NCBI GenBank assembly: GCA_018136815.1
Contig: CM030934.1
Span: 4,599,587-4,663,586, forward strand
Source: Isochrysis galbana
Lineage: Eukaryota; Haptophyta; Isochrysidales; Isochrysidaceae
Reading direction: 5' to 3'
Length of the DNA: 64,000 nt
The position numbers were made by a program, and so were the translations under genes. Every line of letters begins with the position of its first letter. Positions within the stretch are counted from its first letter, which is position 1. This document shows positions 43,562-55,335 of the stretch, piece by piece. Below the pieces are notes generated by a model. That model was not told the origin of the DNA and searched no databases. It worked only from the letters and a program-made list of their open reading frames with translations.

Positions 43562-44272
43562 TCAAAAGATATCCATCCCATCGCGGTGCATTACATTAAT
43601 GGCGGCGATCTGCGGGATCCTCGCGCGCAGGTACCTCGTGACTCTGTCTAGGAGCCCTTCGACATTTGAAAAAGCTGGTTTCAGCTTGATCACAATTGTG
43701 CCTCCCTCATTGACCTTCACAGATTCGAACATTCCCTCAATAGTCCCGTACTCTGTGGCGGACTGCGTCGCCACAAAATTGAAGACCTGCCTGGCGTAGG
43801 TAGACTGAACGAAATCCGTCAGGACCTGTGCCACACTTGGCACATTCAGTGGAAGGGGTGGGAATGCCTGCGACTGCTGCACCTGTGCCTGCGGCTGTGG
43901 GGTGGAACTCTGCTGCTGCCGGTACATTGCAATGGCGCGTGCCTCTCTCTCCTTCCACCAGAGGTCGTATGCGTTCCCGTCTGAGGCTTGAATGGCTCGA
44001 ATGTCGACACGGAAGTGTGTAGACACTGCAATGCAGACCGGGCGCTGCGGCGAGCCGTGCCAATGGACGAGAGCTGGGAGGACAACGATGACGGCGAGAG
44101 CGGTCATCATCTCGCCTGATCGGCCTTTTTTTTGTATGGCCAACATGTGTTCATTAGCCATCGTCGGAGGAGACCATGGACGGGCTTTTGGCGCCAGCCG
44201 GCGGCCAGTAGCAGTAGAGTACATAGGTGGTTGGGAACTGGCACTGGGCACCAGCGGATGCCACTCTGCCAC
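43562..44272 (-). CDS. Membrane-anchored protein of unknown function
   Basis: The frame is open from 44272 (236 aa), but MM at 44110 (182 aa, MMTALAVIVVLPALVHW...) gives a plausible N-terminal membrane anchor or signal and may be the true start; a CAG just before it could also be a splice acceptor. After the anchor come a strand-rich stretch (CIAVSTHFRVDIRAIQASDG), a helix (YDLWWKEREARAIAMYRQQQ), a Gln/Pro linker and a folded C-terminal half: LTDFVQSTYARQVFNFVATQ, EGGTIVIKLKPAF, VEGLLDRVTRYLRARIPQIA. No family recognised. It looks like a genuine conserved-type protein rather than a shadow. Confidence 0.55.
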   Translation of the reverse strand: MAEWHPLVPSASSQPPMYSTATGRRLAPKARPWSPPTMANEHMLAIQKKGRSGEMMTALAVIVVLPALVHWHGSPQRPVCIAVSTHFRVDIRAIQASDGNAYDLWWKEREARAIAMYRQQQSSTPQPQAQVQQSQAFPPLPLNVPSVAQVLTDFVQSTYARQVFNFVATQSATEYGTIEGMFESVKVNEGGTIVIKLKPAFSNVEGLLDRVTRYLRARIPQIAAINVMHRDGMDIF

Positions 44273-44407
44273 CCCCGCAGGCGGCCGCCAGGCGGGGACG
44301 CCGACATCGGCGGCCGCAAGGGCTGAGGCGACTACCCTCTACCCTCCCCCTCGCCCCCTCCGCTCGCCATGGCCGGGGAGGGGGGGGGGGGGGGCAAAAT
44401 GCAAAAT

Positions 44408-44627
44408 GTAGGGCGTAGGGCGTAGGGCGGTTAGACAGCTATTTTACCTTTTAACTTCTAAGGGTGAAAATTGATCAAGTCAAGGTTGAGGATTCATCAC
44501 GAGATTTTTGGATATACTGACTGGATAGGTGTAACTAAAACTACTAGCACACTAGACACTAGCACATATCCGGTGCTCCGGTGCCCTTTGGGCCCCAGAC
44601 CCCCTACCCCTACGCCCTACGCCCTAC
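44408..44627. repeat. Inverted repeat with (TAGGGCG)n ends and R2 core
   Basis: GTAGGGCGTAGGGCGTAGGG at 44408-44427 faces CCCTACGCCCTACGCCCTAC at 44608-44627. Inside lies the inverted R2 core (44430-44504). No clear target duplication was seen. Confidence 0.6.
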
Positions 44628-45023
44628 GGTAGCCCCAAAGCCCACAGCGATGCGTAATAGTAACAAGAACAAGAAACAGAAAACGCACAAACAGTGTAGG
44701 GCCAGAAATCACTATCACGGAGGGCCGACGTCTAACGCGAGCGCGGGCGAGCGCGTCTGGCCGCTAATCGACGAGTGACGAGTCTCCGGTGCAGCGCTGT
44801 CATGGATGTCCCGCCGTCCTCTCCTGTATTTACTTTCTAAGTCTCGTGAGGTCTCTCTCTTCACGTGAGGAGAGTCGACGGGCCCCCTCTCTTCTTTTTC
44901 TCTTTTCCCTTTTCCCCCCTCCTCACGCGCCCACTCTGTTTACTGTTTACGTTAGTTTCCTACGTGCCTACGTGTGTTACCGTGAGCGTCCGTGAGTGTG
45001 CGTGAGACAGTGGTGTTCAGGGT

Positions 45024-45293
45024 TTGCGTAGAAAGAATTTTATCCGGTTCCGGTTCTACGACGAAGAGAGCGCGAGCGATGGCGTCGCTCCTCTCTCCCT
45101 CTCGGCCGCCCTAGTCACCGCGATGGTGTCAGGGCGTTATGCGGAACTGCTGCACGGGATGGGATGGGTCCCACTGGACCCATCTATCCCACCGGACCGC
45201 GCCCGCTCGCCGCATCTGCGTGTGCTCGTTGAGCCACTGCAGCCGGAAACCTTCCCCTCCTCGCTCAGCCGCATGGCTGCAGCGATGGAGTAA
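45024..45293 (+). CDS. Uncertain 89-aa ORF
   Basis: MRRKNFIRFRFYDEESASDG... with ALVTAMVSGRYAELLHGMGW and LRVLVEPLQPETFPSSLSRM. The sequence looks protein-like but matches nothing known to me. Its CT-rich leader and the R3 repeat downstream suggest it belongs to a retroelement rather than a host gene. Confidence 0.25.
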   Translation: MRRKNFIRFRFYDEESASDGVAPLSLSAALVTAMVSGRYAELLHGMGWVPLDPSIPPDRARSPHLRVLVEPLQPETFPSSLSRMAAAME

Positions 45294-45569
45294 GGTTGGG
45301 GGGGGGGCATGTGGAGAGGCCCATGGCCTTCTCCATGGCCCCACTGAGTGGGTCACTCCCATCTGGGTCTGCCCCCTTCATAGCTCCATTGGCCATTGGG
45401 CCACCCCTTGTTTGGGCTGACCCCACCTCCACCTCCCATCCTCTCGCCTCTCGCGACTCACGAATTTGTGTCGCGACTCGCAGGGCGTTTCGGACTGATT
45501 CGTAAACGAGTGTGCATGGCTCTCGCTTCCCTCGTTACCTCCCCTCACCCACATTAAGAATTTTTCTTT

Positions 45570-45799
45570 TGTATTCAGGCCTTTCTTTTGACATGAATAC
45601 TTCGGCATGAGCACGAGCGCCTTCTTCGTTATATGCCGTCTTCTATGTTCGTCGTGGTCGCGCAAGGCGGGCAGATTCGGATTCTCCCTGGGCTCAAGTC
45701 CTGGTTCGCGGTTCGCCAATTTTCGTCTCGAAATTCGAAGATTTAAGATTTATATGTTTACCGTTACGGCAATTGTCCACTCGTTTAAGGTAAGAAATG
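45570..45799 (+). repeat. R3 dispersed repeat copy
   Basis: Shares CAGATTCGGATTCTCC, CTCAAGTCCTGGTT, TCTCGAAATTCG and CTCGTTTAAGGTAA with 8051-8170. Confidence 0.6.
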
Positions 45800-46734
45800 G
45801 AGGTGGGCATGCAACGCGTGCACCGCCACCGCACACCCACCGGCCGAGACCGCTCCTATAACCTATAAATATTACTGAACGCCACCTTACATCGTTGCGG
45901 CAGCTCGCAGCATGACCACATTTATGCCACACACTGCCGCACACTCCTGCCTCCCCCCTCCACAAACCATGCACGATGCCACGGTGTCGCTCAAGACAGC
46001 GAACACAAACGCAGGCCCGAGGTCCGAAGCGTCCATGAATCCGGCATGCCACTAGCCATATGCAAAGAGCTTGCGCAGGGACTGACAAAAGAAGCAGCAA
46101 AGCAACATGTGAGCAGGACAAAGTTGGATCGGCGTCTTGCTGTATCATGCGAGGTGAGAATATTGAGGTGATCGAAGGTATTGGACAGCTAGAAGGAGCC
46201 TACACAAAAAGCAAAGCCACAGAGTGTATGAGACTGATTGTGAACCCTCTTCCGACACAATGGCCTGCAGTGAGATATCTCTCCGAGGGCGCGAGAGTGT
46301 AAAACTTGCATCATTAACACCGTTTGCGCATGGCAGCTTAGAGGCGAGATCAAAGATTTTGGCAAATAACATGCATAACCCGCCTTTGTAGATGTAGAGC
46401 GGCTGACCCGCTGCAAGCGAGGACACGGTGGCGCAAGTACGATGGTCGCCATTGTCATGATCTCCGCGACCATAGCATGGTTCATGTCACTGATTGCATA
46501 TGTACAGCAATGAGAAGTCGTATTGAGGACTAGAGCGACTTCACCTTGTCTCGCACAAGCAATTGTGTGGCCGCGCCGCCAAGCTGCCGCTGTGTTGCCT
46601 GGCTGTTTGGAGCGATATGAGCGGGCTGTGAGCATTTCTGACTGTCGTCGGCTCCGATGACGGTCACCGTGCGCGCTGCAGTCATCTCTGCAAGAGGCAC
46701 GTGCCATAACGCGGCTATCCACTACTCTAAGAGG

Positions 46735-46800
46735 GCAAACAGCCTCACAAGGCCACTCGAAGGTTGTTTGGGAATCGTTTGGGCTCAAGCTAGTCGGAGT
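46735..46800 (-). repeat. Duplicated last codons of the RCC1 gene
   Basis: A ~64-bp copy of the gene's 3' end (46801-46864) lies directly downstream. In the gene's frame it reads HSD-stop-LEPKRFPNNLRVAL-stop, a diverged copy of HSDQLEPRRYPNNLRVAL. Confidence 0.8.
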
Positions 46801-46810
46801 GTAGACGGCC

Positions 46811-48244
46811 TCACAAGGCCACTCTGAGGTTGTTCGGGTATCGTCTAGGCTCAAGCTGGTCGGAGTGAAGCTCGAGCCCCAACGAGGCACCGTCACCATC
46901 ACCCCAGCCATAAACAGCCCCATACTCGTCCGCTGCAACGGAGTGGAAGGCGCCACCGGCGACTGCAATAATACAAATGCCTTCAAGAGCCTCCACGCGC
47001 TTTGGCACCAACTGCTTCTCCTCATTGCCGTGCCCGAGGCGGCCACACTGGCCCGCACCCCACGAGTATAGGACACCATCGGACGTGAGCGCAAACGAAT
47101 GGCTCGCTCCAGCCACCACCTGTGCAATGTCTAGCCCTGCAAGAGCGCGAATTCGCTGCGGAATTTGGAGATGGGTTTCGTCGCCATGTCCGAGCTGGCC
47201 ACCGGCGCCGTCACCCCACGAGAGGACGGCGCCATCGCGCGCTAGGGCGAGCGACCGCTTGTTGCCAGCCGTGATCGCACTTATCGGCTGATCCTTCAGC
47301 GCCTCGATGACACGAGGCTCAAGCTCAGAGGCGCACGAGCCATGGCCAAGTTGTCCAAGCGCGCCTCGGCCCCAAGACAGCACTCGCCCTTCGCTGGTCA
47401 GCGCGAGTGAGGATTCATAGCCTGCTGCGATGGAGCGAATGTTCTTGCCCTCAAGCATCTTGACCACCTTCGGTTCTGCCTGGTGGTCCTCCGTACCATG
47501 GCCGAGCCGGCCATCCCCTCCAGCTCCCCATGAGAAGACCTTGCCCTCGGCGGTTAGGGCAAGCGCGTGGATGAAGCCAGCTTCCACAGCCACGATGCGC
47601 TCGTCCTTAAGCGCAACGATAGGGCGGGGGGTCGACTGGCCATGTGTGGTCCATCCGTGGCCCAACTGCCCCATGTTGCCCTGCCCCCACGAATACACCT
47701 CGCCTTCCTCAGTCACCGCCAGGGAGAGGGAGACCCCGGCAGCAACGGAGCGGATCTGGATGCCACGGAGAGTCGGAATGAGAGTGGGCACGTGGATCGA
47801 GCTGGCAGGGACGTCCTCTTCGGCGAGCTCGCCGTGACCGAGGAGGCCCGGAGTCGGATTGCCGTCCACGTCCCACTCCGTACCGCACGAGAGCAGCTCG
47901 CCCGCCTTGGAGATGAAGAGTGAGTGCGACATGCCAGCAGCAATGGTGCGCCTGGTGAGTTGCTTCCGCCTCCTCTCAAGCTGGAGAAGTTGGTGGACAC
48001 GTGCGCGGCAACTGGTTTCCTCGGCGAGCTTCTTGGGCAGATGGTGTCCCGCCTCGTCCGCGCGCAAGCGCAGGGCCCCCTCGACGGCCGGCTGGAGCTG
48101 CTTGCATGTGCGCATCAGTGAGCAAAAGTCGGTGAGCTGGCAGTGCTTGAGGATGTGCGCGACAATCTCGGTGGGAGGCTCGAGGAGGAGAGCGGCGGCG
48201 GCTTGACGTGCGGCCGCGCGCGCTGCCCGCCGCGTGACGGGCAT
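46811..48244 (-). CDS. F-box/RCC1 beta-propeller protein
   Basis: A 477-aa intronless protein. Residues ~20-60 look like an F-box (LLEPPTEIVAHILKHCQLTD, FCSLMRTCKQLQ), which would bind Skp1. A basic helix (QLLQLERRRKQLTRR) leads into about seven RCC1 repeats from ~100 to 470. Each has the typical AGxxHSLAL...GxVxSWGxGxxGQLGHG pattern, e.g. EVYSWGQGNMGQLGHG, KVFSWGAGGDGRLGHG and VLYSWGAGQCGRLGHG, giving a full seven-bladed propeller. F-box plus RCC1 suggests a substrate adaptor of an SCF ubiquitin ligase (compare FBXW/RCBTB-like proteins); no Ran-GEF-specific feature was sought beyond the repeats. G-runs begin 40 bp upstream of the start. Confidence 0.85.
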   Translation of the reverse strand: MPVTRRAARAAARQAAAALLLEPPTEIVAHILKHCQLTDFCSLMRTCKQLQPAVEGALRLRADEAGHHLPKKLAEETSCRARVHQLLQLERRRKQLTRRTIAAGMSHSLFISKAGELLSCGTEWDVDGNPTPGLLGHGELAEEDVPASSIHVPTLIPTLRGIQIRSVAAGVSLSLAVTEEGEVYSWGQGNMGQLGHGWTTHGQSTPRPIVALKDERIVAVEAGFIHALALTAEGKVFSWGAGGDGRLGHGTEDHQAEPKVVKMLEGKNIRSIAAGYESSLALTSEGRVLSWGRGALGQLGHGSCASELEPRVIEALKDQPISAITAGNKRSLALARDGAVLSWGDGAGGQLGHGDETHLQIPQRIRALAGLDIAQVVAGASHSFALTSDGVLYSWGAGQCGRLGHGNEEKQLVPKRVEALEGICIIAVAGGAFHSVAADEYGAVYGWGDGDGASLGLELHSDQLEPRRYPNNLRVAL

Positions 48245-48279
48245 CGCGAGGCGCGGAGACGAGCGGGGCGAAGAGGGAC

Positions 48280-48544
48280 GGGGGGGGGGGCTGCGGGGCG
48301 GGGGGGGGGCGGCGCTTAGGGGGCGGTGTGCGGGGGGGGGAGGGCGAGAGGCTGCCGTGAGTTTTGGGGGAAAAGGGAAAAGGGAAAAGGGAAAAGAGAA
48401 AAGGGAAAAGGGAAAAGAGGGGGGAGGGGGGGAGGAGGGGGGGGAGGGGGAAGAGGGGGGAGGGGTCGACTTGAGAGAGCAGAGGGATGGCGCCGAGGAA
48501 GAGGAGGAGAGCGGGGGAGCGGGGGAGAGAGAGCTCTAGGGTCC

Positions 48545-48587
<43 letters not shown>

Positions 48588-48660
48588 GAGAGAGAGAGAG
48601 AGAGCTCTGGGGTCCGAGGGGGGGGGGGGGGAGGAGACGGGGAGGGAGAGAGAGAAAAGG
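48280..48660. repeat. G-run cluster including 40-base poly-G
   Basis: G-runs of 8-13 bases (48280-48340), (GGGAAAA)n-like repeats (48365-48415) and an unbroken 40-G run at 48547-48586, upstream of the minus-strand RCC1 gene. Confidence 0.95.
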
Positions 48661-49463
<803 letters not shown>

Positions 49464-49632
49464 GGGGGTTTTTGCGGGGTTGAAACAACGTTGGAAGAAG
49501 GTTCGAAGAGCTCGTTCAAAGAAGTCACGATCCTCAATCCTTCCTTAAACCGGAGAGTTGGAAGAGGCCCAGTGCGCGCCTCTTCCAACTGTCTGCCGGT
49601 GGAAGAGAGGGAGAGAGGAGAGCGAGAGAGCG

Positions 49633-51211
49633 ATGGCGCCGAGGCCGGTGAGGGCAGCCCGGCGGCACATGCCAACCGCGAGCCAAGGCGCCGGCCGAGC
49701 GTCACAAGGGTGGCGGGGTGGCGATGATGGGGCCCCAGCCCAGCCAGCAGCGCTCACAACGCCCCCTCACTCGCCGCGTTCCGCAGGAGAGAGAAGCGCG
49801 CAACAGCCGCTTCGACTGGACAGTGGAGCGCAAGGTTGCGCTGCTCAAGCAAGTGCTGGAGGCAGGCGACGAGGCGTTCAAGACGTTCAAGGACGGCAGC
49901 ACGACGGCGAAGAACGGACACACCCAGAAGTGGGTGTGGACGAACGAGGAGAATGGCATCTTGCCCATGGTGATGCGCGACGACTCCATGCAGGGCGCCT
50001 CGTTGCCATCGTACGCCTCTGTGATCGCCTCGCTCAAAGGTTGGGTTCAGGTGTGCCTTGCGATTGCGGCGACAGGCTTGCACGCGTGGCTTCACCACAA
50101 GCCTTGCCTGGGCCTTCAGGCATTGTCTCATCCCAACAGGCAAATTCACTGCCCCCCCCCCCACTTGCCTGCCTGCGGATGCAGGCAGGCGCGCATCTCT
50201 TCACCGCTGGCAAGGAGCAAGCGGAGCCGATTGAGGAAGACGACCCCGAGGACACCTCGGAGACCAAGTCGGAGCGGCCTCTGTCGGAGTACGAGACGTT
50301 GATCATTGAGGTGAGCGAGCTCCTCAAGTCGGCGTCCCAAAACTCTGCCAAGCGCAAGGCAGAGAGAGAAGCGGATCGTACCGCGAATGCGGCACAGAAC
50401 GAGGCAGCAAAGCAAGCGTACCGCGACCTGAGCGAAGATGAGTTGCGGGTGAGTGCTCGGCCCCAATGCGGCATTCTGCCTGTGCTCGCACGCCCGCGCA
50501 GCACGTCTCACTACTCCCGTGTGCACTCGCTCGCAGGCCGCACAGCGCTCGGGGTCAGGCAGCGTGCAATCGAGCACCGAGTCGCTCCCCGACCGCATTG
50601 AGGTCGAGTCCTACATGCTGCACTACTTTGAGGAGGAGCTCGCGGAGGGTCTCGACTTGCAGGACTTCCTCAAGGACGAACCAAGGTGGCCTGCAGGGTT
50701 CGCGTTGGACGGCCCCGACTCCGGAGGTAAGTACCATTTTGTGCGTAAGGAGGACAGCGCACAAAGCGCAAAGAAGGTGAAGCCCGCGACCGCACGTAAA
50801 GCGGCACATGCGCGCGATGCGCTTGTTGACATTCTTGAAGCGCACAAGGAGGAGATTGCGGCGAGTGCCAAGGCGAATGACGCGCTAGCGGCTGCGCAGG
50901 CGAGGCGCGACGAAATGGCAAGCAAGGCACAAGCAGAGGAGGCCTCATTCCGTGCGCGAGAGCTCGCGCATCGGGAGCGCACGGAGTTGGCGGCGTTGGA
51001 GCGTGAAAAGGAGCGTGACTTGCGCGAGGAAAAGCGTTGGGAGTACGAAGTGGCGCGTGAGGAAGCGCGCGCGAGGCGTGAGGCGGTAGTGGATGAAGAG
51101 CGCAGGAAGTGGAAGGAGGAGCAGGCTAAGCGCGAAGACGCGCGTGACGAACGGCAAACGCGGATGATGACGTGCATGATGCAGCTAATCGAGAAAGCAT
51201 TATCCAAGTGA
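49633..51211 (+). CDS. Harbinger partner protein, Myb/SANT-like (4 exons)
   Basis: Model: exons 49633-49647, 49787-50050, 50185-50448 and 50537-51211; 405 aa. Every junction is GT...AG in phase 0 (donors GTGAGG, GTGTGC, GTGAGT; acceptors TTCCGCAG, GATGCAG, CTCGCAG). The tiny first exon (MAPRP) is the least sure; exon 2 could also start at ATG 49724 unspliced. Exon 2 has SRFDWTVERKVALLKQVLEA and WVWTNEENGILPMVMRDDSM, a W-rich helix pattern like the Myb/SANT or trihelix domain of Harbinger partner proteins, which bind element DNA and help import the transposase. Exon 3 is acidic then Ala/Glu/Lys-rich. Exon 4 is a long charged coiled coil (ALEREKERDLREEKRWEYEV) ending RMMTCMMQLIEKALSK. The frame is intact. 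The pairing with the transposase is inferred from position. Confidence 0.65.
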
Positions 51212-52247
<1,036 letters not shown>

Positions 52248-53521
52248 TTAGTACGGGCCGCCGGCCATGTAAGCCTCTAACGAAGGTGGATGAAGGTGAA
52301 ACTTGGCATTGACAATGGAGCCGTACAAGCAGGTGTGCATGTTAGTGAACACATTTGCAACGCGCAGATAGTTTCCCAAGTCACGCCGCAAAGGTTGCTG
52401 CGCTTTGCCAACGTCTATCCACGGCCACAGCTTGGCAATCTTGCCGAACCCCCACTCGACGCTGACCCGAAATGGGCTCATAGCTTTGTTGAAATGAGCC
52501 TGCCATGGTGCAAGCACGCCGCGGTAGATCCTGTAAAGGTAGGCCGATTGTGGATACGCCGAGTCGCCGAACAAGCAGTACGTTTGCCCAGCACCGCAGC
52601 ATAGACGCATTATGTGCAACAACCCCGACTGCCGGCACAAAAAGGAGTCGTGTCGAGAGCCGTGCACAGGGCCGAAAGGCCAAGGCTGTATGCCATTAGG
52701 GAAGACTAGACCCTGAATCTTCACCCCATGACACCTCTTGTGCCCTGAATAATAGAATTGTTGACCACGCACAGGCCGCGCAGTCTCCCACAGCTTGCCA
52801 TCAACGAACCCCACCAGGTTCGGCACTGGGACCCCCACCGAAAGAAACGCAGAGGCAAAAAGTGGAAACAAGGGGGCAAACGATGAAAAACTCCGCGAGT
52901 CCACCAGGTGGGGGAACTTGTTGTGAATGTGGGTCACTACGGTCGTGTGCGCCTCCGAGATGGCCGCTTCGCTTCGCCCGCACTCCCAGGACAACGTCGT
53001 TGCACTCCCTGCACAGAAGTGTACGGCGAGGTTGGGGTGAGGAGAGGGAGAGAGAATGCGTAAGCAGGTGATGTGATGCACAAACCTGCGGTCCTGAAGC
53101 GCCGCAGCGTGATGAGAGCGGCCTCTTCTCCGCTGAAGACATGCCCTCCGCGAAGCCGAAAGCCAGGCGGGAGCTGCAGTGCTTCGATGAATCGCGGCAG
53201 ATCAGCCAGCCGGATACCGAAGCGCGCGTAAATGTCGCGCGTCAGTACCTCGTCGCTGCCGCCCGCGGCCGCTGACTCTCGCGCCAGCCGAGCGAGCGAC
53301 AGCCGCTCTGGCCCAATGCGCGAGCGCGTGACGCGCACCAACGGCTCTGCGGCAAAGACGAGGAGCGCTGCCTCGATCGCACGCGGTCGCGCCGTGGCGC
53401 GCAGTCCCGAGCCGTCCAATCTCCTCTGCCTGCGCCGTCTCCACCTCGCAATGCACACCTGCAGGGCTAGGGCGAGGCGAGCATCCTCCACCTCTTGCAC
53501 TGTGAAGGGGCGCGTGGGCAT
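52248..53521 (-). CDS. PIF/Harbinger DDE transposase (2 exons)
   Basis: Model on the minus strand: exon 1 53521-53086, intron 53085-53009 (77 nt, GTTTGT...TGTGCAG, splitting one Gly codon), exon 2 53008-52248; 398 aa. Residues 1-60 are basic and helical; ~95-180 resemble the helix-turn-helix part of Harbinger transposases (LADLPRFIEALQLPPGF, TTLSWECGRSEAAISEAHTT). The DDE_Tnp_4 catalytic domain follows with the full triad: D215 in NLVGFVDGKLWE, D294 in LFGDSAYPQS and E330 in RVSVEWGFGKI. FYYSGHKRCHGVKIQGLVFP and GSRHDSFL are further family hallmarks. There are no stops or frameshifts, so it may be active. It faces the partner gene at 49.6-51.2 kb. Confidence 0.85.
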
Positions 53522-53676
53522 CTCGCGGGAGGGGCCCGACAGTGCGCGCGCTCTCTTTCAACCACTTGTTGGAACCAAGAAGCGAGTTTACATTTTGTGG
53601 AGCAGTTGCAAGAGCCCTCCACAGAACTATTTCAGGCCCGTTCTTTCAACCTTCCTAAAACCCTGCAAAAGACCTC

Positions 53677-55335
53677 TATTTTTATCAGAGCACTGTTCCT
53701 TCCTTTGGATTTTATACCCTTTACTGTGCATGCGCAGCTCTCTTATTTTCTTCATACCCTCCTCTCTCTTTCTCACCCTCTCCTCGTCGGTAAGAGTAAG
53801 GGACAGCAGATCATCGGGCGCACGGGCGCCGAGAGACGAGAGATGAAATCCCTCTTTTCCCAATATAGCAGCAGGCGGTGTGATGAGCGGAAGGGGGCCG
53901 ACGAGCCGTCCAGAGCTAGAATCGCCAGAATCTGTAGAGGCCCCACCCCCCATTTACTAGCGTAAACGGTAAACGGCTCGCGTTTATATCTGTCCTCGGT
54001 TGTCGGTTGGTGTCGCGTTCATACTTTGTTTCTTGCTTGAGTTTCGCGGTCTTCGTCTGTTGCTCCCGGCTCCCGCCTCCCGCCCCATGCCCACTATCGG
54101 GTGTCTGCCCCTGCCGTCACGTCAAACAGCTCGCGTCCGACAAAATGTGACTCCCCGCAAGGCTCACAAATCAGACTTGCAAATCAAATCCAGAAGGAGC
54201 ACTCCACCCCTCCCACGCGGCGAAGTCCCCGGTTGCCGGCCTCCATCGCTTCGATCAGCGCGAGGGCGGACGTGTCCGGGGAACCTGGGAAGCGATGTCC
54301 TACGCTGCCGGCTGGCTAGCGGCATACTCACACAGCTTGGCCAGAAGCCAGAAGCCAGAAGCCAGAAGCCAGAAGCTCATGCTGTTTGATGTTGAATGTT
54401 GATGTTGATGTCGTGCTGCACGGCCTCCCTCATCAACTCGCACTCCTCGCGAGCACTTTGCGCCTCCTAGATGTCGTACCACTTGTGCCGCTTGCCGCGC
54501 CGCCTGCACTTGGGGGAGGGCATGGCATGGCATGGGCATGGGCATGGCGCATGGCGACCTCACACCCATGCACCCACGACTGCGCGGCCGGTAGGCCGAC
54601 GCCCTAGCGGCGACTTTCTCTCCGGTCTCCGTCCGGGGGCGGGGGGCGGGGCGGTCCGCGTTCCGAATTTGGCTCGTGGGTGACCTGCTTCCACATGCCA
54701 TGGCACTGGGGAGAGGTCTACGCCGAGCCTGACACTCCTCCCTCGTCCCGTCCCGTCGCCGCCGCATTTATCCATGCTCCCGTCTAGTCATACATGCGTC
54801 CATCCCACCCACTCTTTGCACTCACACACCACACCGCACTTGCACTCCTCTGCATCACAACAGCGTTATGCGTTATTGTTTTGCACAACTGTATGTACAC
54901 TGCCGCCAATATGTGCATGTGCTAGTCCACCTCACACATGACGTCAATCAATTGTACATACATGTATATGTGCACGTGAGGCCTAAAGTGACGAACACTT
55001 CACGAGTCGCCACACGTAGCGCCGGGGACCGTCGGCATTCCACCCCAGCTAGCCTTTAATCAACACTCCATCATCAATGGCCCGCGATGAGCGGCCCTAA
55101 CAATAGCATGCGGTGACGCCTTGGTCTCCCACTCGCGAGCATCTTGAACCCTGCGGGCTCATTCTCCGTTGAGCGGCGCCTGTGCCGTCAAGGGAGGTAG
55201 CATTGAATGAGTGGTGGCCGCGGCCACCCCACGTTAAAGAAGAAGAAGCTCTGAACTCGCCGCGTCATGATTTGGTCCTTTGGACGTGGCATTTGCAATC
55301 GATGGAGAAGGCACGCAGAGGCGGAGATCAAGGCC
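53677..55335. other. Spacer
   Basis: Short AGCCAGA tandem repeats (54340-54378) and GGCATGGCATG repeats near 54520-54550. No gene supported. Confidence 0.35.

Larger units (their letters stand above)
44628..46734. other. Spacer with retroelement-like leader and R3 copy
   Basis: CT-rich leader at 44840-44935, the ORF at 45024 and R3 at 45570-45799. The remainder shows no supported gene. Confidence 0.4.
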
